From NCBI GenBank assembly GCA_016125475.1, contig WGLR01000010.1:124001-188000 (forward strand): a stretch of 64,000 nucleotides of DNA. The letters run 5' to 3'. Both the position numbers and the translations under genes were made by a program. Source of the stretch: Betaproteobacteria bacterium. GTDB lineage: Bacteria > Pseudomonadota > Gammaproteobacteria > Burkholderiales > Ga0077523. Under the pieces are notes generated by a model. That model was not told the DNA's origin. It worked only from the letters and a program-made list of their open reading frames with translations, and searched no databases. Below are positions 25,234-35,899 of the stretch, piece by piece; positions within the stretch are counted from its first letter, which is position 1; the number at the start of each line of letters is the position of its first letter.

Positions 25234-27888
25234 TCACGCCGGGACGCCGCGAGAGAGGTCGGCCGCCGTCGGGAGGGGAATCGGACCGTGCACGTCGCCC
25301 GGGGATGCCGGTGCGGTTCCGGTGTGTGCGCCCGTTTGCGCGCGAGGAAACACGGCATCGAAGGCGGCACCGGCGCCCGGCACGTTCCGCGCGGTGATCG
25401 TCCCGCCGTGCAGGCGCATGATCTCCCGCGTGATCGACAGTCCGAGACCGGTACCTCCGGCGCCGGTCTTGGTGCGCGAACTCTGTCTGAATTTCTCGAA
25501 AACGGCTTCGAGTTCCGGTTCCGGGATGCCGACGCCGTCGTCGCTCACGCTCATCCTCAGTGCGGACACCGTGGAATGCCCGTCGGGGGCGACGAACGTG
25601 TCATCCGCGAGCGTGACGCGGATCGTGCCACCGTCGTACGAGAACTTGACGGCATTCGAGAGGAGATTCGTGAGAACCTGGTCGACCATCGACGCGTCGG
25701 CCGGGACCACGCACGACGATGTCGAGAGCAGGATCTCGAAACGCAGGCGCTTCGCGAGGAAAAGGACTTCCAGACTGCGGCCGATGTCTTCCGCCCGCGC
25801 GCGGAGGTCGACCGCACTCACTTCGACGGTCGTGCGTCCCGTCTGGAGTTTCGCGAGCGAGAGGAGATCGTCCACGAACTTTCCGAGTCTTTGCGCGCTC
25901 TCCTGGATGTTGTGCAGATAGCGTGCGAGCTTCGGAGACTGCCCGGCGTCCACCTGACGCAGTGCGAGGTCGGTGAATCCCCGGATCGCGTGGAGAGGCG
26001 TGCGCATCTCGTGTGACGCGTTCGCGAGGATCTCGTCCTTGGCGTGGTTCGCAGCCTCGGCCTGATCCCGGGCGAGGGCGAGCTCCCGGGTTCTCTCCTG
26101 CACCTTGTGCGTGAGTTCCGTCGTGTCCGTGATCAGCGTGAAGACCCCTCTCACGCGCTCATCGGCCACGTCGGGAATGTAGGTCACCCGGGCGTGTCGT
26201 CGTCGTCCGGCCGAATCCTTGTCGTCGCGCTCGAACACGCACACCTCGCCCCCGAGGGCTCTCTCCATGTAAGGAAGGCTCTGTGCAAAGGCCGGACGGC
26301 TCAGTACATCGCGAAGGTCCCGTCCGTCCACGTTGCCATCGGTGATCCCGAACCACGCCAGCATGGCCTGGTTCGCGAACTCGAAGCGAAGGTCGGCCCC
26401 CCAGTAGGAGATCATCGCGGGCACGTTGCCGATGATGGCCTGGAGGCGCTTTTCACTCTCCAGTGTGCGCTGCTGTGCGGCGCGCAGGGCGGACACGTCC
26501 CGGGTGAAGCACAGCACGTGCGACGAGCCGTCCAGTTCCAGCGAGGTGGCGCGTGTCTCCACCGGGATCGTGGAGCCGTCCGCACGCCGGACGCTTCGCG
26601 TGAAGCTCACTGGCAGGCCGGACTCCACCGTGTTCGTGATCTCGCGCGCGTCATCGAGTGTCAGCCCCTCGAACACGTCCATCACCGTCGAGCGCAGCAG
26701 CTCTTCGCGGGAATAGCCCCAGCTCCTGCACGCGGCCGGGTTTACCTCGGTGAAGCGCCCCGTGGCATCCCGCACGAAGATCGCGTCAGGCGCGTTCTCG
26801 ACGATCGCACGCAGGCGCGCCTCGCTCTGCAGGCGGCCGATGTCCGCGTTCCGGAGTTCCGTGATGTCGAGGAAGGTGGTCACGACACCCGTGATGGTCC
26901 CCGTATCCGTGGCGAACACGGGCTTCGCGTTGACGACGATCCAGACCTGTTCACCGCGCGGCAGGTGAACGCCCATGACGCAATCCCGGACCGGCGAGCC
27001 CGTACGCAGCACCACCATGGCCGGATGCTCTTCGCCCGGAAACGGGCTTCCGTCCTCGCGCATGCATCGCCAGTGAGGATCCATGGAGTCCCGGCCCATC
27101 AGCTGGTCCTCGGTCAGGCCGAGGATCTGCGAGGCCCGTTCGTTGGCCGCCACGATCCTGCCGGACGTGTCCTGTTTCACCACCCCCTCGACCATGCTGG
27201 AAAGGATGCCGCGGAGCTCCGCCTCGCTGCGGGCGAGTTCGGAGATGAAGCCCTGCTGTGTGCGGTAGTTCCAGACGATCATGAGGATGGTCACGACGGC
27301 GGCGACCGTCACGCCGAAGGCGACGACGCCCTGGCGTTCGCGGACTTCGCTCGCGACACGCTGCCGGGTCACGTGCCATTGATCGATCAGCATGTGCACG
27401 TCCGCATGGATCGCGTCGGTCAGTTGCCGGCCAGTGCCGTTTCTCACCAGATGGAGCACTTCCGCGGTACGCCCGTCGCGGCGCAGGGCGATGGTCTCGT
27501 CGGCGAACTTAACGCGGCGATCCTTCGCGGTCGTGACGCGTCTCAGGACGCGCGTCGTCTCCGGATCGTGAGCGAGCTCGGCACCCAGGTCCGTGATGTG
27601 CTCATCGAGAACCCGGATCGCGCGCGCGTACGGGGCGAGAAATGCCGCGTCCCCCGTGAGCAGGTAGCTGCGCTGGCCCGCGTCGAGGTCGGAGATGTCG
27701 TCCGACAGCGCCGTGAGTGCGGCAATCGTCTTGCTGGCGTGATCGAGCTGATGAACCGCTCCGGTCAGCAGGCTGATCTGCGCGGCGACGAACGCGATCG
27801 TCGCGACCAGGATCGCGATCTGTATCGCCACGACGTGCCGCGAGTGACGGAGGAGCCGGCCGACGCTGCCGGAATTGGGTTTACCCAC
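25234..27888 (-). CDS. Sensor histidine kinase with CHASE3 and three PAS domains
   Basis: A membrane sensor of 884 residues. A first transmembrane helix (about 20-42), a CHASE3-like helical periplasmic domain (about 45-180, with GQRSYLLTGDAAFLAPY), and a second helix (about 187-207) lead to three PAS domains (from about 220, 350 and 480). The HisKA domain has His626 in SHEMRTPLHAI, and the HATPase has GVGIPEPELEAVFEKF and GTGLGLSI. No receiver domain and no response-regulator gene are nearby, so the partner is unknown. It converges with the BamE-like gene, 11 bp apart. Confidence 0.92.
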   Translation of the reverse strand: MGKPNSGSVGRLLRHSRHVVAIQIAILVATIAFVAAQISLLTGAVHQLDHASKTIAALTALSDDISDLDAGQRSYLLTGDAAFLAPYARAIRVLDEHITDLGAELAHDPETTRVLRRVTTAKDRRVKFADETIALRRDGRTAEVLHLVRNGTGRQLTDAIHADVHMLIDQWHVTRQRVASEVRERQGVVAFGVTVAAVVTILMIVWNYRTQQGFISELARSEAELRGILSSMVEGVVKQDTSGRIVAANERASQILGLTEDQLMGRDSMDPHWRCMREDGSPFPGEEHPAMVVLRTGSPVRDCVMGVHLPRGEQVWIVVNAKPVFATDTGTITGVVTTFLDITELRNADIGRLQSEARLRAIVENAPDAIFVRDATGRFTEVNPAACRSWGYSREELLRSTVMDVFEGLTLDDAREITNTVESGLPVSFTRSVRRADGSTIPVETRATSLELDGSSHVLCFTRDVSALRAAQQRTLESEKRLQAIIGNVPAMISYWGADLRFEFANQAMLAWFGITDGNVDGRDLRDVLSRPAFAQSLPYMERALGGEVCVFERDDKDSAGRRRHARVTYIPDVADERVRGVFTLITDTTELTHKVQERTRELALARDQAEAANHAKDEILANASHEMRTPLHAIRGFTDLALRQVDAGQSPKLARYLHNIQESAQRLGKFVDDLLSLAKLQTGRTTVEVSAVDLRARAEDIGRSLEVLFLAKRLRFEILLSTSSCVVPADASMVDQVLTNLLSNAVKFSYDGGTIRVTLADDTFVAPDGHSTVSALRMSVSDDGVGIPEPELEAVFEKFRQSSRTKTGAGGTGLGLSITREIMRLHGGTITARNVPGAGAAFDAVFPRAQTGAHTGTAPASPGDVHGPIPLPTAADLSRGVPA

Positions 27889-28165
27889 GAAGCGTGACGC
27901 TGGAACGGAGGACCATTGGGTTCACAACGGCGGTGCGCGGTCGAACTTGAGCGGTCCGTGCGTGCCCGGGGTGCAGCGCGGATGGCGGAGCACGACCCGG
28001 CACGCGCCGTCTTGTCCGGCGCCTGGCGAGGGGCGTCGATCGGACGGGCACGCGAGTCACGTGCACCGGAGGGGCAGGTCTCGTCCAGCGAGGCGGGAGT
28101 GCCTCGCGAGAGATGCCCCGTGGCATCCGGCGGTTGCCGGACCCCACGGGACCTGGTAGGGGCGG

Positions 28166-28582
28166 TCAGGAAACCTGGATGCGCTTCGTCGCCGGGCCGG
28201 TGCGTTTCGGCAGCCGAAGCTCCAGTACGCCGTCATTGAACTTCGCGGTCGTCGCCCCTTCGTCCACGGACTGGGCGAGCGTGAAGCTGCGCGACACGGA
28301 ACCGTAGTAACGCTCCGAGTGGATCACGCGCTCCTTTTCCTTCTGTTCCTTCTCCGACTTCACTTCTCCGGTGATGGTCACGACGTTGCCGTCCACCGTC
28401 ACGTTGATGTCATCCTTCCTGACGCCGGGCATCTCGGCGTGCACCGTGTACGACTGGTCGTCTTCCTTGACTTCGAGCTTGATCGACGGCGCTTCCTTCA
28501 TGGCACGGGCAGGCCAGTTCCGGATGCCCTTGAAGAGGTCGTCGAGATCGGTGAACGGGTCGTAGAGCCGAATGTTTGCCAT
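28166..28582 (-). CDS. Small heat shock protein, Hsp20/alpha-crystallin family
   Basis: An ATP-independent holdase of 138 residues. The alpha-crystallin domain runs from about residue 35 to 128 (LEVKEDDQSYTVHAEMPGV, VTVDGNVVTITGEV, NDGVLELRLPK). The C-terminus ends KRIQVS. ATG 28582 follows AAGGAG on the minus strand; a much longer frame upstream is a shadow. It is 37 bp behind a DUF2934 gene and probably shares its FNR-type promoter. Confidence 0.93.
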   Translation of the reverse strand: MANIRLYDPFTDLDDLFKGIRNWPARAMKEAPSIKLEVKEDDQSYTVHAEMPGVRKDDINVTVDGNVVTITGEVKSEKEQKEKERVIHSERYYGSVSRSFTLAQSVDEGATTAKFNDGVLELRLPKRTGPATKRIQVS

Positions 28583-28619
28583 CTGTCTGCTCCTTGCGTG
28601 AAACGATTGCGAATGGCGA

Positions 28620-28883
28620 TCAGGTCCGCCGGGATGCGCGAAGCTCGGCCTCCGCGGCGAACCAGTCCTCCTCGGGCGAACCGCCCAGAAAGCCCCGGCG
28701 CTCGGCGCGGAAGTAGGCCGCCTCGGCCACCATCCGGTTCCACGACTCGGGGGCGACCGGTGCGGAGGTGCTGCGCCGGGCGCGTCGAGGCTTCTTCGGC
28801 GCCACGTCGGGGGACGGTGCCTGCGTCCGAGTGCCCGAAGGCGTGCGGTCGGAATGACGATCGTGCTGGACAGACCGTGGCAT
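28620..28883 (-). CDS. DUF2934 domain protein
   Basis: An 87-residue protein. The first half is Lys/Arg/Pro-rich; the second half has the DUF2934 pattern of an aromatic 'A-E-A-A-Y-F-R-A-E-R-R-G' helix followed by SPEEDWFAAEAEL. The function of the family is unknown; it often accompanies stress genes. GGAGGAGG lies 8 bp before the ATG. It heads a two-gene unit with Hsp20, and the FNR-type promoter lies 53-94 bp upstream of its start. Confidence 0.75.
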   Translation of the reverse strand: MPRSVQHDRHSDRTPSGTRTQAPSPDVAPKKPRRARRSTSAPVAPESWNRMVAEAAYFRAERRGFLGGSPEEDWFAAEAELRASRRT

Positions 28884-28935
28884 GTGATCAGCCTCCTCCG
28901 GGAAGCAGGACCATGGGAGAACCCGATGCGTGCGA

Positions 28936-28977
28936 ATGCTAGGCAGCCGGGCGGGCGCAGTGTTTGACCGAAGTCAA
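28936..28977 (-). promoter_or_regulatory. FNR/CRP-family box with class II -10 element, DUF2934-hsp20
   Basis: TTGAC-CGAA-GTCAA (28964-28977) is a perfect 5+5 inverted repeat with 4-bp spacer. On the minus strand TAGCAT (28941-28936) begins 29.5 bp from the box centre, so the box is centred at -41.5 from a start near 28929. That is the exact spacing of an FNR class II promoter. It drives toward DUF2934 and hsp20. Confidence 0.7.
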
Positions 28978-29047
28978 CACTCGGGACGCGTGGCACGCCT
29001 GCACACGCCACGCGTCGGCGAGGCCTTCCGCACGGGCGTGCATTCCA

Positions 29048-29077
29048 GAAAAAAAGCCCGGCCGAGTGGCCGGGCTT
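29048..29077 (-). terminator. Intrinsic terminator of the mdh/prp/acnA cluster
   Basis: AAGCCCGGCC (29054-29063) pairs with GGCCGGGCTT (29068-29077) over a 4-nt loop. On the minus strand it is followed by a run of T (complement of the A-run 29049-29055). It lies 24 bp after the acnA stop. Confidence 0.9.
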
Positions 29078-29100
29078 CATGACGTTGCGGTGAGACCGGA

Positions 29101-31806
29101 TCAGGCGGCGCTCAGGAGTTCCCTCAGCACGTAGGGAAGAATGCCGCCATGGCGGTAGTAGTCCACCTCGATCGGGGTGTCGATCCGCAGCGTGAGCGTG
29201 ACCTTCTTCCGGGTCCCGTCCTTGCGTCGGATGACCAGGGTCGCGTCCTGCTGCGGGCGCAGGTCGCCGCCGAGATCGATGTCGTACTCTTCCTCTCCCG
29301 TAATGCCGAGCGACGTGATGGAATCGGAGCCCTTGAACTGCAGCGGGAGCACGCCCATTCCGACCAGGTTCGAGCGATGGATGCGCTCGAAACTGCGTGC
29401 GATCACCGCCTTGACCCCGAGCAGCTGCGTGCCCTTCGCCGCCCAGTCGCGAGAGGAACCGGTGCCGTACTCCTCGCCGCCGAACACGACGGTGGGGGTG
29501 CCCGCGTCGATGTACTTCATCGCGGCGTCATAGATCGACATCTCGACCCCGGACGGCTGATGGATGGTCACGCCGCCCTCGACACGGGATCCGTCGGGCA
29601 GCGGGGGAATCATGAGGTTCTTGATGCGAACGTTCGCGAACGTGCCGCGCATCATGACCTCGTGGTTCCCGCGGCGGGACCCGTAGCTGTTGAAGTCCGC
29701 CTTCGCGACGCCGTTGGCGACGAGCCACTTGCCGGCGGGCGACGTCTCCTTGATCGACCCGGCCGGGGAAATGTGATCGGTCGTGATGGAATCACCGAAC
29801 ACCCCCAGCGCACGCGCCCCCCGGATGGAACTCGCACCTTCGCCGGCGGCCATCGCGAAGCCGTCGAAAAACGGCGGTTTCGCGATGTAGCTGGACGCCG
29901 GCCAGTCGTACACCTGCCCCGTCACACCCTCGACCTGCTTCCAGAGATCGCCCGGATTCTCCCTGACCTGCGCGTAGTTCTTCTTGAAGGCGGCCGGGCT
30001 CATCGCGTACTTCATGAGCGCGTAGATCTCTTCGCTGGTCGGCCAGATGTCGCCCAGGTAGACGTCCTTGCCGCCCTTGCCGGTGCCGACGGGCTCGGTC
30101 ATGAGGTCCTTCGTGATCGTGCCCGCGATCGCGTAGGCGACGACGAGCGGGGGAGACGCCAGGAAGTTCGCCTTGAGGTTGGGGTGGATCCGCGCCTCGA
30201 AGTTGCGGTTGCCCGAGAGCACGGCTGCACAGACGAGGTCGTTCGAGGTGATCGCGTCGTTGATCTCGGGAGCGAGGTCGCCCGCGTTGCCGATGCAGGT
30301 CGTGCAGCCGTAGGCCGCGACGCTGAACCCGAGCTGCTCCAGGTACGGAAGCAGCCCCGCGCGCTGCAGGTACTCGGTGACGATCCGCGAACCCGGTGCG
30401 AGCGAGGTCTTGATGTGCGGCCGCACGGTGAGACCGGCCTTCACCGCCTTCTTCGCGAGCAGGCCGGCCGCGAGCAGGACGCCCGGGTTGGAGGTGTTCG
30501 TGCACGAGGTGATCGCCGCGATCAGCACGTCGCCGTTGCGCAGCTCGATGCCGCTCCCCGTCGTGAACACTTCCTCGAGCTTCTGCGCAGGCTGGTTGAA
30601 GCCGTTCTCGGCGGTGGGCTTGCTGAAGAGGTTCGTGAACTGGGACTTGACGTTCCCGATCTCGATGCGGTCCTGCGGCCGCTTCGGACCGGCGAGGGAG
30701 GGCGCCACGCTCGAGAGGTCGAGCTCGACGACCTTCGTGTAGTCGATCTGGCCGGCGCGCGGGATGCCGAACATCTTCTGCGCCTTGAAGTAGGCCTCGA
30801 ACGCGTCGATCTCGGCTTTCGTGCGGCCCGTGCCACGGAAGTACTCGACGGTCTTGGCATCGACAGGGAAGAAGCCCATCGTCGCGCCGTACTCCGGTGC
30901 CATGTTGCCGATGGTCGCGCGATCGGGAAGGGCGAGGCTTTCGGTGCCTTCGCCGAAGAACTCGACGAACTTGCCCACGACCTTCTCCCGGCGGAGCATT
31001 TCGGTGATCGTGAGCACGAGGTCGGTGGCCGTGACGCCTTCGCGCAGCCGGCCCTTGAGCTCGACACCGACCACGTCGGGCGTGAGGAAGTAAACGGGCT
31101 GGCCCAGCATGCCGGCTTCGGCCTCGATGCCGCCGACACCCCAGCCCACGACTCCGATGCCGTTGATCATCGTCGTGTGGCTGTCGGTACCCACGAGGGT
31201 GTCGGGGTAGTAGATGCCATCCTTGCGGTGCACGCCGCGCGCGAGGTACTCGAGGTTCACCTGGTGCACGATGCCGAAGCCGGGCGGGACGACACCGAAG
31301 GTGTCGAACGCCTGCATGCCCCATTTCATGAACTGGTAACGCTCGCGGTTGCGCTGGAACTCGAGCTTCATGTTGAGATCGAGCGAGTCCTTGCCCCGGT
31401 AGTGATCGATCATGACCGAGTGGTCGACGACGAGATCGACGGGCACGAGCGGCTCGATGGTCTTGGGGTCCTTGCCCATGTCCGCCGTGACGTTGCGCAT
31501 CGCGGCGAGGTCCGCGAGCAGCGGGACGCCGGTGAAGTCCTGAAGCACGACGCGCGCGACGACGAACGGAATCTCCTCGGTGCGTTCGGCGTTCGGCCTC
31601 CAGGCCGCGAGCCGGCGCACGTGCTCCTCGGTGACTTTCTTGCCGTCACAGTTCCGGAGCACGGATTCGAGAACGATCCGGATGGACACCGGCAGGCGCG
31701 AGATCTTGCCGAGACCGGCCTTCTCGAGCGCGGGCAGCGAGTAGAACTTGCCCTTCTTGCTGCCGACCGCGAACTCTTGCAGCGACTTGAACAGGTTGTG
31801 GCTCAT
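29101..31806 (-). CDS. acnA: Aconitate hydratase A
   Basis: This [4Fe-4S] enzyme isomerises citrate to isocitrate; in this setting it can also hydrate 2-methyl-cis-aconitate to 2-methylisocitrate. At 901 residues it is close to E. coli AcnA (891). Cluster ligands are in [11 protein letters not shown] and [12 protein letters not shown]. Other landmarks are VGTDSHTTM in the first third and [16 protein letters not shown] and [15 protein letters not shown] in the C-terminal domain. It is the last gene of the minus-strand set, 25 bp after prpD. Confidence 0.96.
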   Translation of the reverse strand: MSHNLFKSLQEFAVGSKKGKFYSLPALEKAGLGKISRLPVSIRIVLESVLRNCDGKKVTEEHVRRLAAWRPNAERTEEIPFVVARVVLQDFTGVPLLADLAAMRNVTADMGKDPKTIEPLVPVDLVVDHSVMIDHYRGKDSLDLNMKLEFQRNRERYQFMKWGMQAFDTFGVVPPGFGIVHQVNLEYLARGVHRKDGIYYPDTLVGTDSHTTMINGIGVVGWGVGGIEAEAGMLGQPVYFLTPDVVGVELKGRLREGVTATDLVLTITEMLRREKVVGKFVEFFGEGTESLALPDRATIGNMAPEYGATMGFFPVDAKTVEYFRGTGRTKAEIDAFEAYFKAQKMFGIPRAGQIDYTKVVELDLSSVAPSLAGPKRPQDRIEIGNVKSQFTNLFSKPTAENGFNQPAQKLEEVFTTGSGIELRNGDVLIAAITSCTNTSNPGVLLAAGLLAKKAVKAGLTVRPHIKTSLAPGSRIVTEYLQRAGLLPYLEQLGFSVAAYGCTTCIGNAGDLAPEINDAITSNDLVCAAVLSGNRNFEARIHPNLKANFLASPPLVVAYAIAGTITKDLMTEPVGTGKGGKDVYLGDIWPTSEEIYALMKYAMSPAAFKKNYAQVRENPGDLWKQVEGVTGQVYDWPASSYIAKPPFFDGFAMAAGEGASSIRGARALGVFGDSITTDHISPAGSIKETSPAGKWLVANGVAKADFNSYGSRRGNHEVMMRGTFANVRIKNLMIPPLPDGSRVEGGVTIHQPSGVEMSIYDAAMKYIDAGTPTVVFGGEEYGTGSSRDWAAKGTQLLGVKAVIARSFERIHRSNLVGMGVLPLQFKGSDSITSLGITGEEEYDIDLGGDLRPQQDATLVIRRKDGTRKKVTLTLRIDTPIEVDYYRHGGILPYVLRELLSAA

Positions 31807-31831
31807 GTCAGGCTCCGATGTGGGAACGCGA

Positions 31832-33283
31832 TCAAATCACGAACAGGTCGACGAACTCGTGCACCGGCGTGGCCGCGAGTTTCTTCGCGTCCATGCAGAG
31901 GTCCAGGATCGCGGCCTGCTGCTTGGACGGAAACCGGCGCGCGAGGTTGGTCCGGAACTTCTCGACGAGGACGGGCATGCCTTCCTTGCGGCGGCGCTTG
32001 TGGCCGATGGGGTACTCGCACACCACTTCCTTGAGTTTCTTGCCGTCGTTGAATTCGACGGTCAGCGCGTTCGCGATCGAGCGCTTCTCGGGGTCGTGGT
32101 AGTCCTTCGTGAACTGCTTGTCCTCGACGCAGACGATCTTGTCGCGAAGCTTGTCGATGCGCGGATCGGACGCGATGTCGTCCTCGTAGTCGCCGGCGGT
32201 CAGGCGCCCGAACAGGAGCGGCACGGCGACCATGTACTGGATGCAGTGGTCGCGGTCGGCCGGATTGTTCAGCGGCCCCTTCTTGTCGATGATGCGGATG
32301 CAGGCCTCGTGCGTGCGGATCGTGATCTTCTTGATGTCCTGCGCGCTCTTGCCGAGCTTCGCGAGCTGCGCGTGGATCTGCATGGCGCACTCGACCGCGG
32401 TCTGCGAGTGGAACTCGGCGGGGAAGGAGATCTTGAACAGCACGTTCTCCATCACGTAGCTGCCGTAGGGGCGCTGGAACTTGAAGGGGTTGCCCTTGAA
32501 CAGCACGTCGTAGAAACCCCAGGTCTTCGCGCTGAGGACGGAGGGATAGCCCATCTCGCCCGTCTTCGCGATCAGCGCGAGGCGCACGGCGCGGGAGGTC
32601 GCGTCACCTGCTGCCCAGCTCTTGCGGGAGCCGGTGTTCGGGGCGTGGCGATAGGTCCGGAGGGACTGGCCATCGACCCACGCGAGCGACACGGCGTTGA
32701 TGATCTCGTCGCGCGAGAGGCCGAGCATCTGGGCGACCACCGCCGTCGACGCGACCTTCACGAGGACGACGTGATCGAGCCCGACCTTGTTGAAACTGTT
32801 CTCGAGCGCGATGCACCCCTGGATCTCGTGCGCCTTGATCATGGCGGTGAGGACGTCCTGCATCGTGAGCGGCTTGCGCCCCGCCGCGATCGCATTGCGC
32901 GAGAGCCAGTCCGCCGTCGCGAGGATGCCACCGAGGTTGTCGGAGGGGTGACCCCACTCGGCCGCGAGCCACGTGTCGTTGAAGTCGAGCCACCGGATCA
33001 TCGCGCCGATGTTGAAGGCGGCCTGCACCGGGTCGAGCTGGAACTGGGTGCCGGGAACCTTCGCACCGTTGGGGACGACCGTGCCCGGCACGACGGGTCC
33101 GAGGAGCTTCGTGCAGGCGGGATACTCGAGCGCTTCCAGGCCGCAGCCGAGCGTGTCCATCAGGCAGTAACGGGCGGTTTCGTAGGCTTCCTTGCCGGTG
33201 ACCTTGAACTTCGTCACGTAGTCGACGATGTCGACGAGGACCTTGTCGGGTTTCGGGCGAACGTTGGAAATGTGAGCAGACAT
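31832..33283 (-). CDS. prpD: 2-methylcitrate dehydratase
   Basis: It dehydrates 2-methylcitrate to 2-methyl-cis-aconitate in propionate catabolism. Its 483 residues equal E. coli PrpD. The MmgE/PrpD fold is recognisable: [16 protein letters not shown] near the N-terminus, [23 protein letters not shown], and [21 protein letters not shown] region in the middle. It lies between prpC and acnA; a cofactor-independent PrpD together with AcnA gives the classical route. Confidence 0.96.
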   Translation of the reverse strand: MSAHISNVRPKPDKVLVDIVDYVTKFKVTGKEAYETARYCLMDTLGCGLEALEYPACTKLLGPVVPGTVVPNGAKVPGTQFQLDPVQAAFNIGAMIRWLDFNDTWLAAEWGHPSDNLGGILATADWLSRNAIAAGRKPLTMQDVLTAMIKAHEIQGCIALENSFNKVGLDHVVLVKVASTAVVAQMLGLSRDEIINAVSLAWVDGQSLRTYRHAPNTGSRKSWAAGDATSRAVRLALIAKTGEMGYPSVLSAKTWGFYDVLFKGNPFKFQRPYGSYVMENVLFKISFPAEFHSQTAVECAMQIHAQLAKLGKSAQDIKKITIRTHEACIRIIDKKGPLNNPADRDHCIQYMVAVPLLFGRLTAGDYEDDIASDPRIDKLRDKIVCVEDKQFTKDYHDPEKRSIANALTVEFNDGKKLKEVVCEYPIGHKRRRKEGMPVLVEKFRTNLARRFPSKQQAAILDLCMDAKKLAATPVHEFVDLFVI

Positions 33284-33403
33284 TGTCTTGATTCCGGATG
33301 TGCGTTAGCGGGTTGGATAGGGATTCGTGGCAGGTGGTGCGGGGTGTCTCGCGGCACGGCCGGCGACGTCGGAAACGAAAGCGGCCCGTGCCGCGGGGGC
33401 GGG

Positions 33404-33421
33404 GCTCCTTCGGGAAGGAGC
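33404..33421 (-). other. Hairpin in the prpC-prpD spacer
   Basis: GCTCCTTC (33404-33411) and GAAGGAGC (33414-33421) are perfect complements around GG, in the 203-bp gap between prpC and prpD. A longer imperfect stem (GCGGCACGG/CCGTGCCGC) lies just beside it. With no T-run it is more likely an RNA-processing or stabilising structure than a terminator. Confidence 0.4.
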
Positions 33422-33486
33422 GGGTGCCCGGGCGGGACGAGCCGCGGTGACCGTCGTGCGCATCGCCGACGTGGGTTTCCGGCGTC

Positions 33487-34644
33487 TTACTTGCGGCGCT
33501 CGAGAGAAACCCACTTCTGGTTCTCGGGGCCGGTGTAGTTCGCGCTCGGGCGGATGATCTTTCCGTCCTGACGCTGCTCGATCACGTGCGCACACCAGCC
33601 GGAGGTGCGCGAGATCACGAACAGCGGCGTGAACATCGCGGTCGGGACGCCCATCATGTGATAGCTGACCGCGCTGAACCAGTCGAGGTTCGGGAACATC
33701 TTCTTCTCCCGCCACATCACCGCCTCGAGACGATCGGCGATGTCGAAGAGCCGGGTGTCCTTCGCTTCCTTCGACAGGCGCTGGGCGACGCTCTTGATGA
33801 CCTTGTTGCGGGGATCGCCGATCGTGTAGACGGGATGACCGAAGCCGATCACGATCTCCTTGTTCTGGACACGGCGCACGATGTCGCTCTCGGCTTCGTC
33901 GGGCGTTGCGTAGCGGCCCTGGATGTCGAACGCGACCTCGTTCGCGCCGCCGTGCTTGGGCCCCCGCAGCGCACCGATCGCACCCGCGATCGACGAGTAC
34001 ATGTCGGACCCCGTTCCCGCGATCACGCGTGCCGTGAAGGTGGACGCGTTGAACTCGTGCTCGGCGTAGAGGTTGAGGGAGGTCTGCATCGCGCGCTCCC
34101 AGGTCGCGCTCGGCGTCCTGCCGTGGAGCAGGTGCAGGAAGTGTCCGGCGATGGACTCGTCGTCCGTCTCGACCTCGATGCGGCGTCCGTTGTGACTCCA
34201 GTGGTACCAGTAGAGCAGCATCGACCCGAAGCTCGCCATGAGGCGGTCGGCGATGTCGCGCGCGCCGGGCACGTTGTGGTCGTCCTTCTCGGGGATCATC
34301 GTGCCGAGGACGGAGCAGCCCGTGCGCATCACGTCCATGGGGTGCGCCGTCGACGGAATCCACTCCAGGGCGGCCTTCAGCGCGGCAGGCAGGCCGCGCA
34401 GCGCCTGGAGCTTCTTCTTGTACGCGTTCAGCTCGGCGATCGTGGGCAGGTGGCCGTGCACGAGCAGGTGCGCGATCTCCTCGAACGTCGCCTCGTCGGC
34501 GAAGTCGAGAATGTCGTAGCCACGGTAGTGCAGGTCGTTGCCCGTGCGGCCGACCGTGCACAGGGCCGTGTTGCCTGCGGCGACGCCGGAGAGCGCGACG
34601 GACTTCTTGGGTTTCGGGCCGGTGGGGGTCTGCGCGTCTGTCAT
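33487..34644 (-). CDS. prpC: 2-methylcitrate synthase
   Basis: It condenses propionyl-CoA with oxaloacetate. The 385-residue protein has citrate-synthase active-site motifs [23 protein letters not shown] and NLDWFSA. The start [30 protein letters not shown] is typical of PrpC rather than of GltA, and a separate GltA is encoded at 41490. AGGAGGAAA precedes ATG 34644. It is followed by prpD. Confidence 0.95.
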   Translation of the reverse strand: MTDAQTPTGPKPKKSVALSGVAAGNTALCTVGRTGNDLHYRGYDILDFADEATFEEIAHLLVHGHLPTIAELNAYKKKLQALRGLPAALKAALEWIPSTAHPMDVMRTGCSVLGTMIPEKDDHNVPGARDIADRLMASFGSMLLYWYHWSHNGRRIEVETDDESIAGHFLHLLHGRTPSATWERAMQTSLNLYAEHEFNASTFTARVIAGTGSDMYSSIAGAIGALRGPKHGGANEVAFDIQGRYATPDEAESDIVRRVQNKEIVIGFGHPVYTIGDPRNKVIKSVAQRLSKEAKDTRLFDIADRLEAVMWREKKMFPNLDWFSAVSYHMMGVPTAMFTPLFVISRTSGWCAHVIEQRQDGKIIRPSANYTGPENQKWVSLERRK

Positions 34645-34852
34645 CCTGTTTCCTCCTGAGGCGACCTCGCCGCACGCGCGCTGCGCGTACGAGTCGGCCG
34701 GCAAGGTTTCGTCGGTGTGCGAGGGGCTCGTGGCCCCCGCTGGCATCAATCGGACCCCGGCGCGTCAGTCACGCGCCGGCGGACCGTACTTCTGGGCTCG
34801 ACGCGCGACTGCGTCGCTGCCGAGATCCTGCAACCTGTCCGGAACGAGGCCC

Positions 34853-35746
34853 TCAGCCGGTCTTGCGCTTGGCGAACAGCTCGTCGAGCTTCTGCTCGAA
34901 GCTGTGATAGCCGAGGTAGTCGTAGAGTTCGGCTCGCGTCTGCATCGTGTCCACCACGTTCTTCTGCGTGCCGTCCGCGCGGATGTGCTGATAGACATTG
35001 AGGGCTGCCTTGTTCATGGCGCGGAACGCCGAGAGCGGATAGAGCACCATGCCTACGTTCACGGACCGCAGTTCATCCACCGTGAACAGTGGCGTGGCGC
35101 CGAATTCGGTGATGTTGGCGAGAACGGGCACCTTCACGGCGTCCGCGAACTGCCGGTACATCGCGAGTTCCGTCATGGCTTCGGGAAAGATCGCGTCGGC
35201 ACCGGCCTCGACGCACGCGCACGCGCGGTCGATCGCGGCCTGCAGGCCCTCGACGGCGAGCGCGTCGGTGCGCGCCATGATCACGAAGTCGGAATCCGTA
35301 CGGGCGTCGGCCGCGGCCTTCACGCGATCCACCATCTCCTCGGTCGAGACGAGCTCCTTGCCCGGGCGATGGCCGCACCGCTTCGCGCCGACCTGATCCT
35401 CGATGTGCATCGCACCGGCGCCGAACTTCACGAGGGACCGGGTGGTCCTCGCGATGCTGAAGGCACTCGTGCCGAATCCGGTGTCCACGTCCACGAGCAG
35501 CGGCGTGTCACACACGTCCGTGATGCGCCGGATGTCCGTCAGGACGTCGTCGAGATTGCTGATGCCCAGGTCGGGCAACCCCAGCGAGCCGGCCGCGACG
35601 CCGCCGCCGGACAGGTAGATCGCACGGTACCCGGAGCGCTGCGCGAGGTGCGCGTGGTAGGCGTTGATCGTGCCGACGATCTGGAGAGGGGACTCTTCCT
35701 TCAGGGCCTGGCGGAACCGGGCCCCGGCTGAGGACTTCTGCGTCAT
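34853..35746 (-). CDS. prpB: Methylisocitrate lyase
   Basis: It splits 2-methylisocitrate into pyruvate and succinate. Its 297 residues fit PrpB. The active-site signature KRCGHRPGK (about residue 122) and the start [29 protein letters not shown] are diagnostic of the isocitrate-lyase superfamily subgroup. ATG 35746 begins the conserved region. It lies 208 bp before prpC, and 153 bp after mdh. Confidence 0.96.
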   Translation of the reverse strand: MTQKSSAGARFRQALKEESPLQIVGTINAYHAHLAQRSGYRAIYLSGGGVAAGSLGLPDLGISNLDDVLTDIRRITDVCDTPLLVDVDTGFGTSAFSIARTTRSLVKFGAGAMHIEDQVGAKRCGHRPGKELVSTEEMVDRVKAAADARTDSDFVIMARTDALAVEGLQAAIDRACACVEAGADAIFPEAMTELAMYRQFADAVKVPVLANITEFGATPLFTVDELRSVNVGMVLYPLSAFRAMNKAALNVYQHIRADGTQKNVVDTMQTRAELYDYLGYHSFEQKLDELFAKRKTG

Positions 35747-35899
35747 TGCGAGCACTCCATGATTGGGGACGGGCGGACCGCTCGGGGCGGCCGGCGCCCG
35801 GCCGGACGCGAGGGTCGGGCGCACGCTCCCGTGCACGCCCGAGGCCTCTCGGGTTTCGTTGCGAAACGGCCTTCCGGTGCGGAAGACGGCACGCGTGGA

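Noticed and set aside
29149-32034. Very long open frame on the plus strand opposite acnA (961 codons), and similar ones opposite sdh (38160-41258) and sucA (42712-45570)
   Set aside because: They are antisense shadows of GC-rich genes whose third codon positions avoid A/T. The translated products are Arg/Val/Glu-rich with no recognisable fold, and the opposite strand encodes complete known enzymes.
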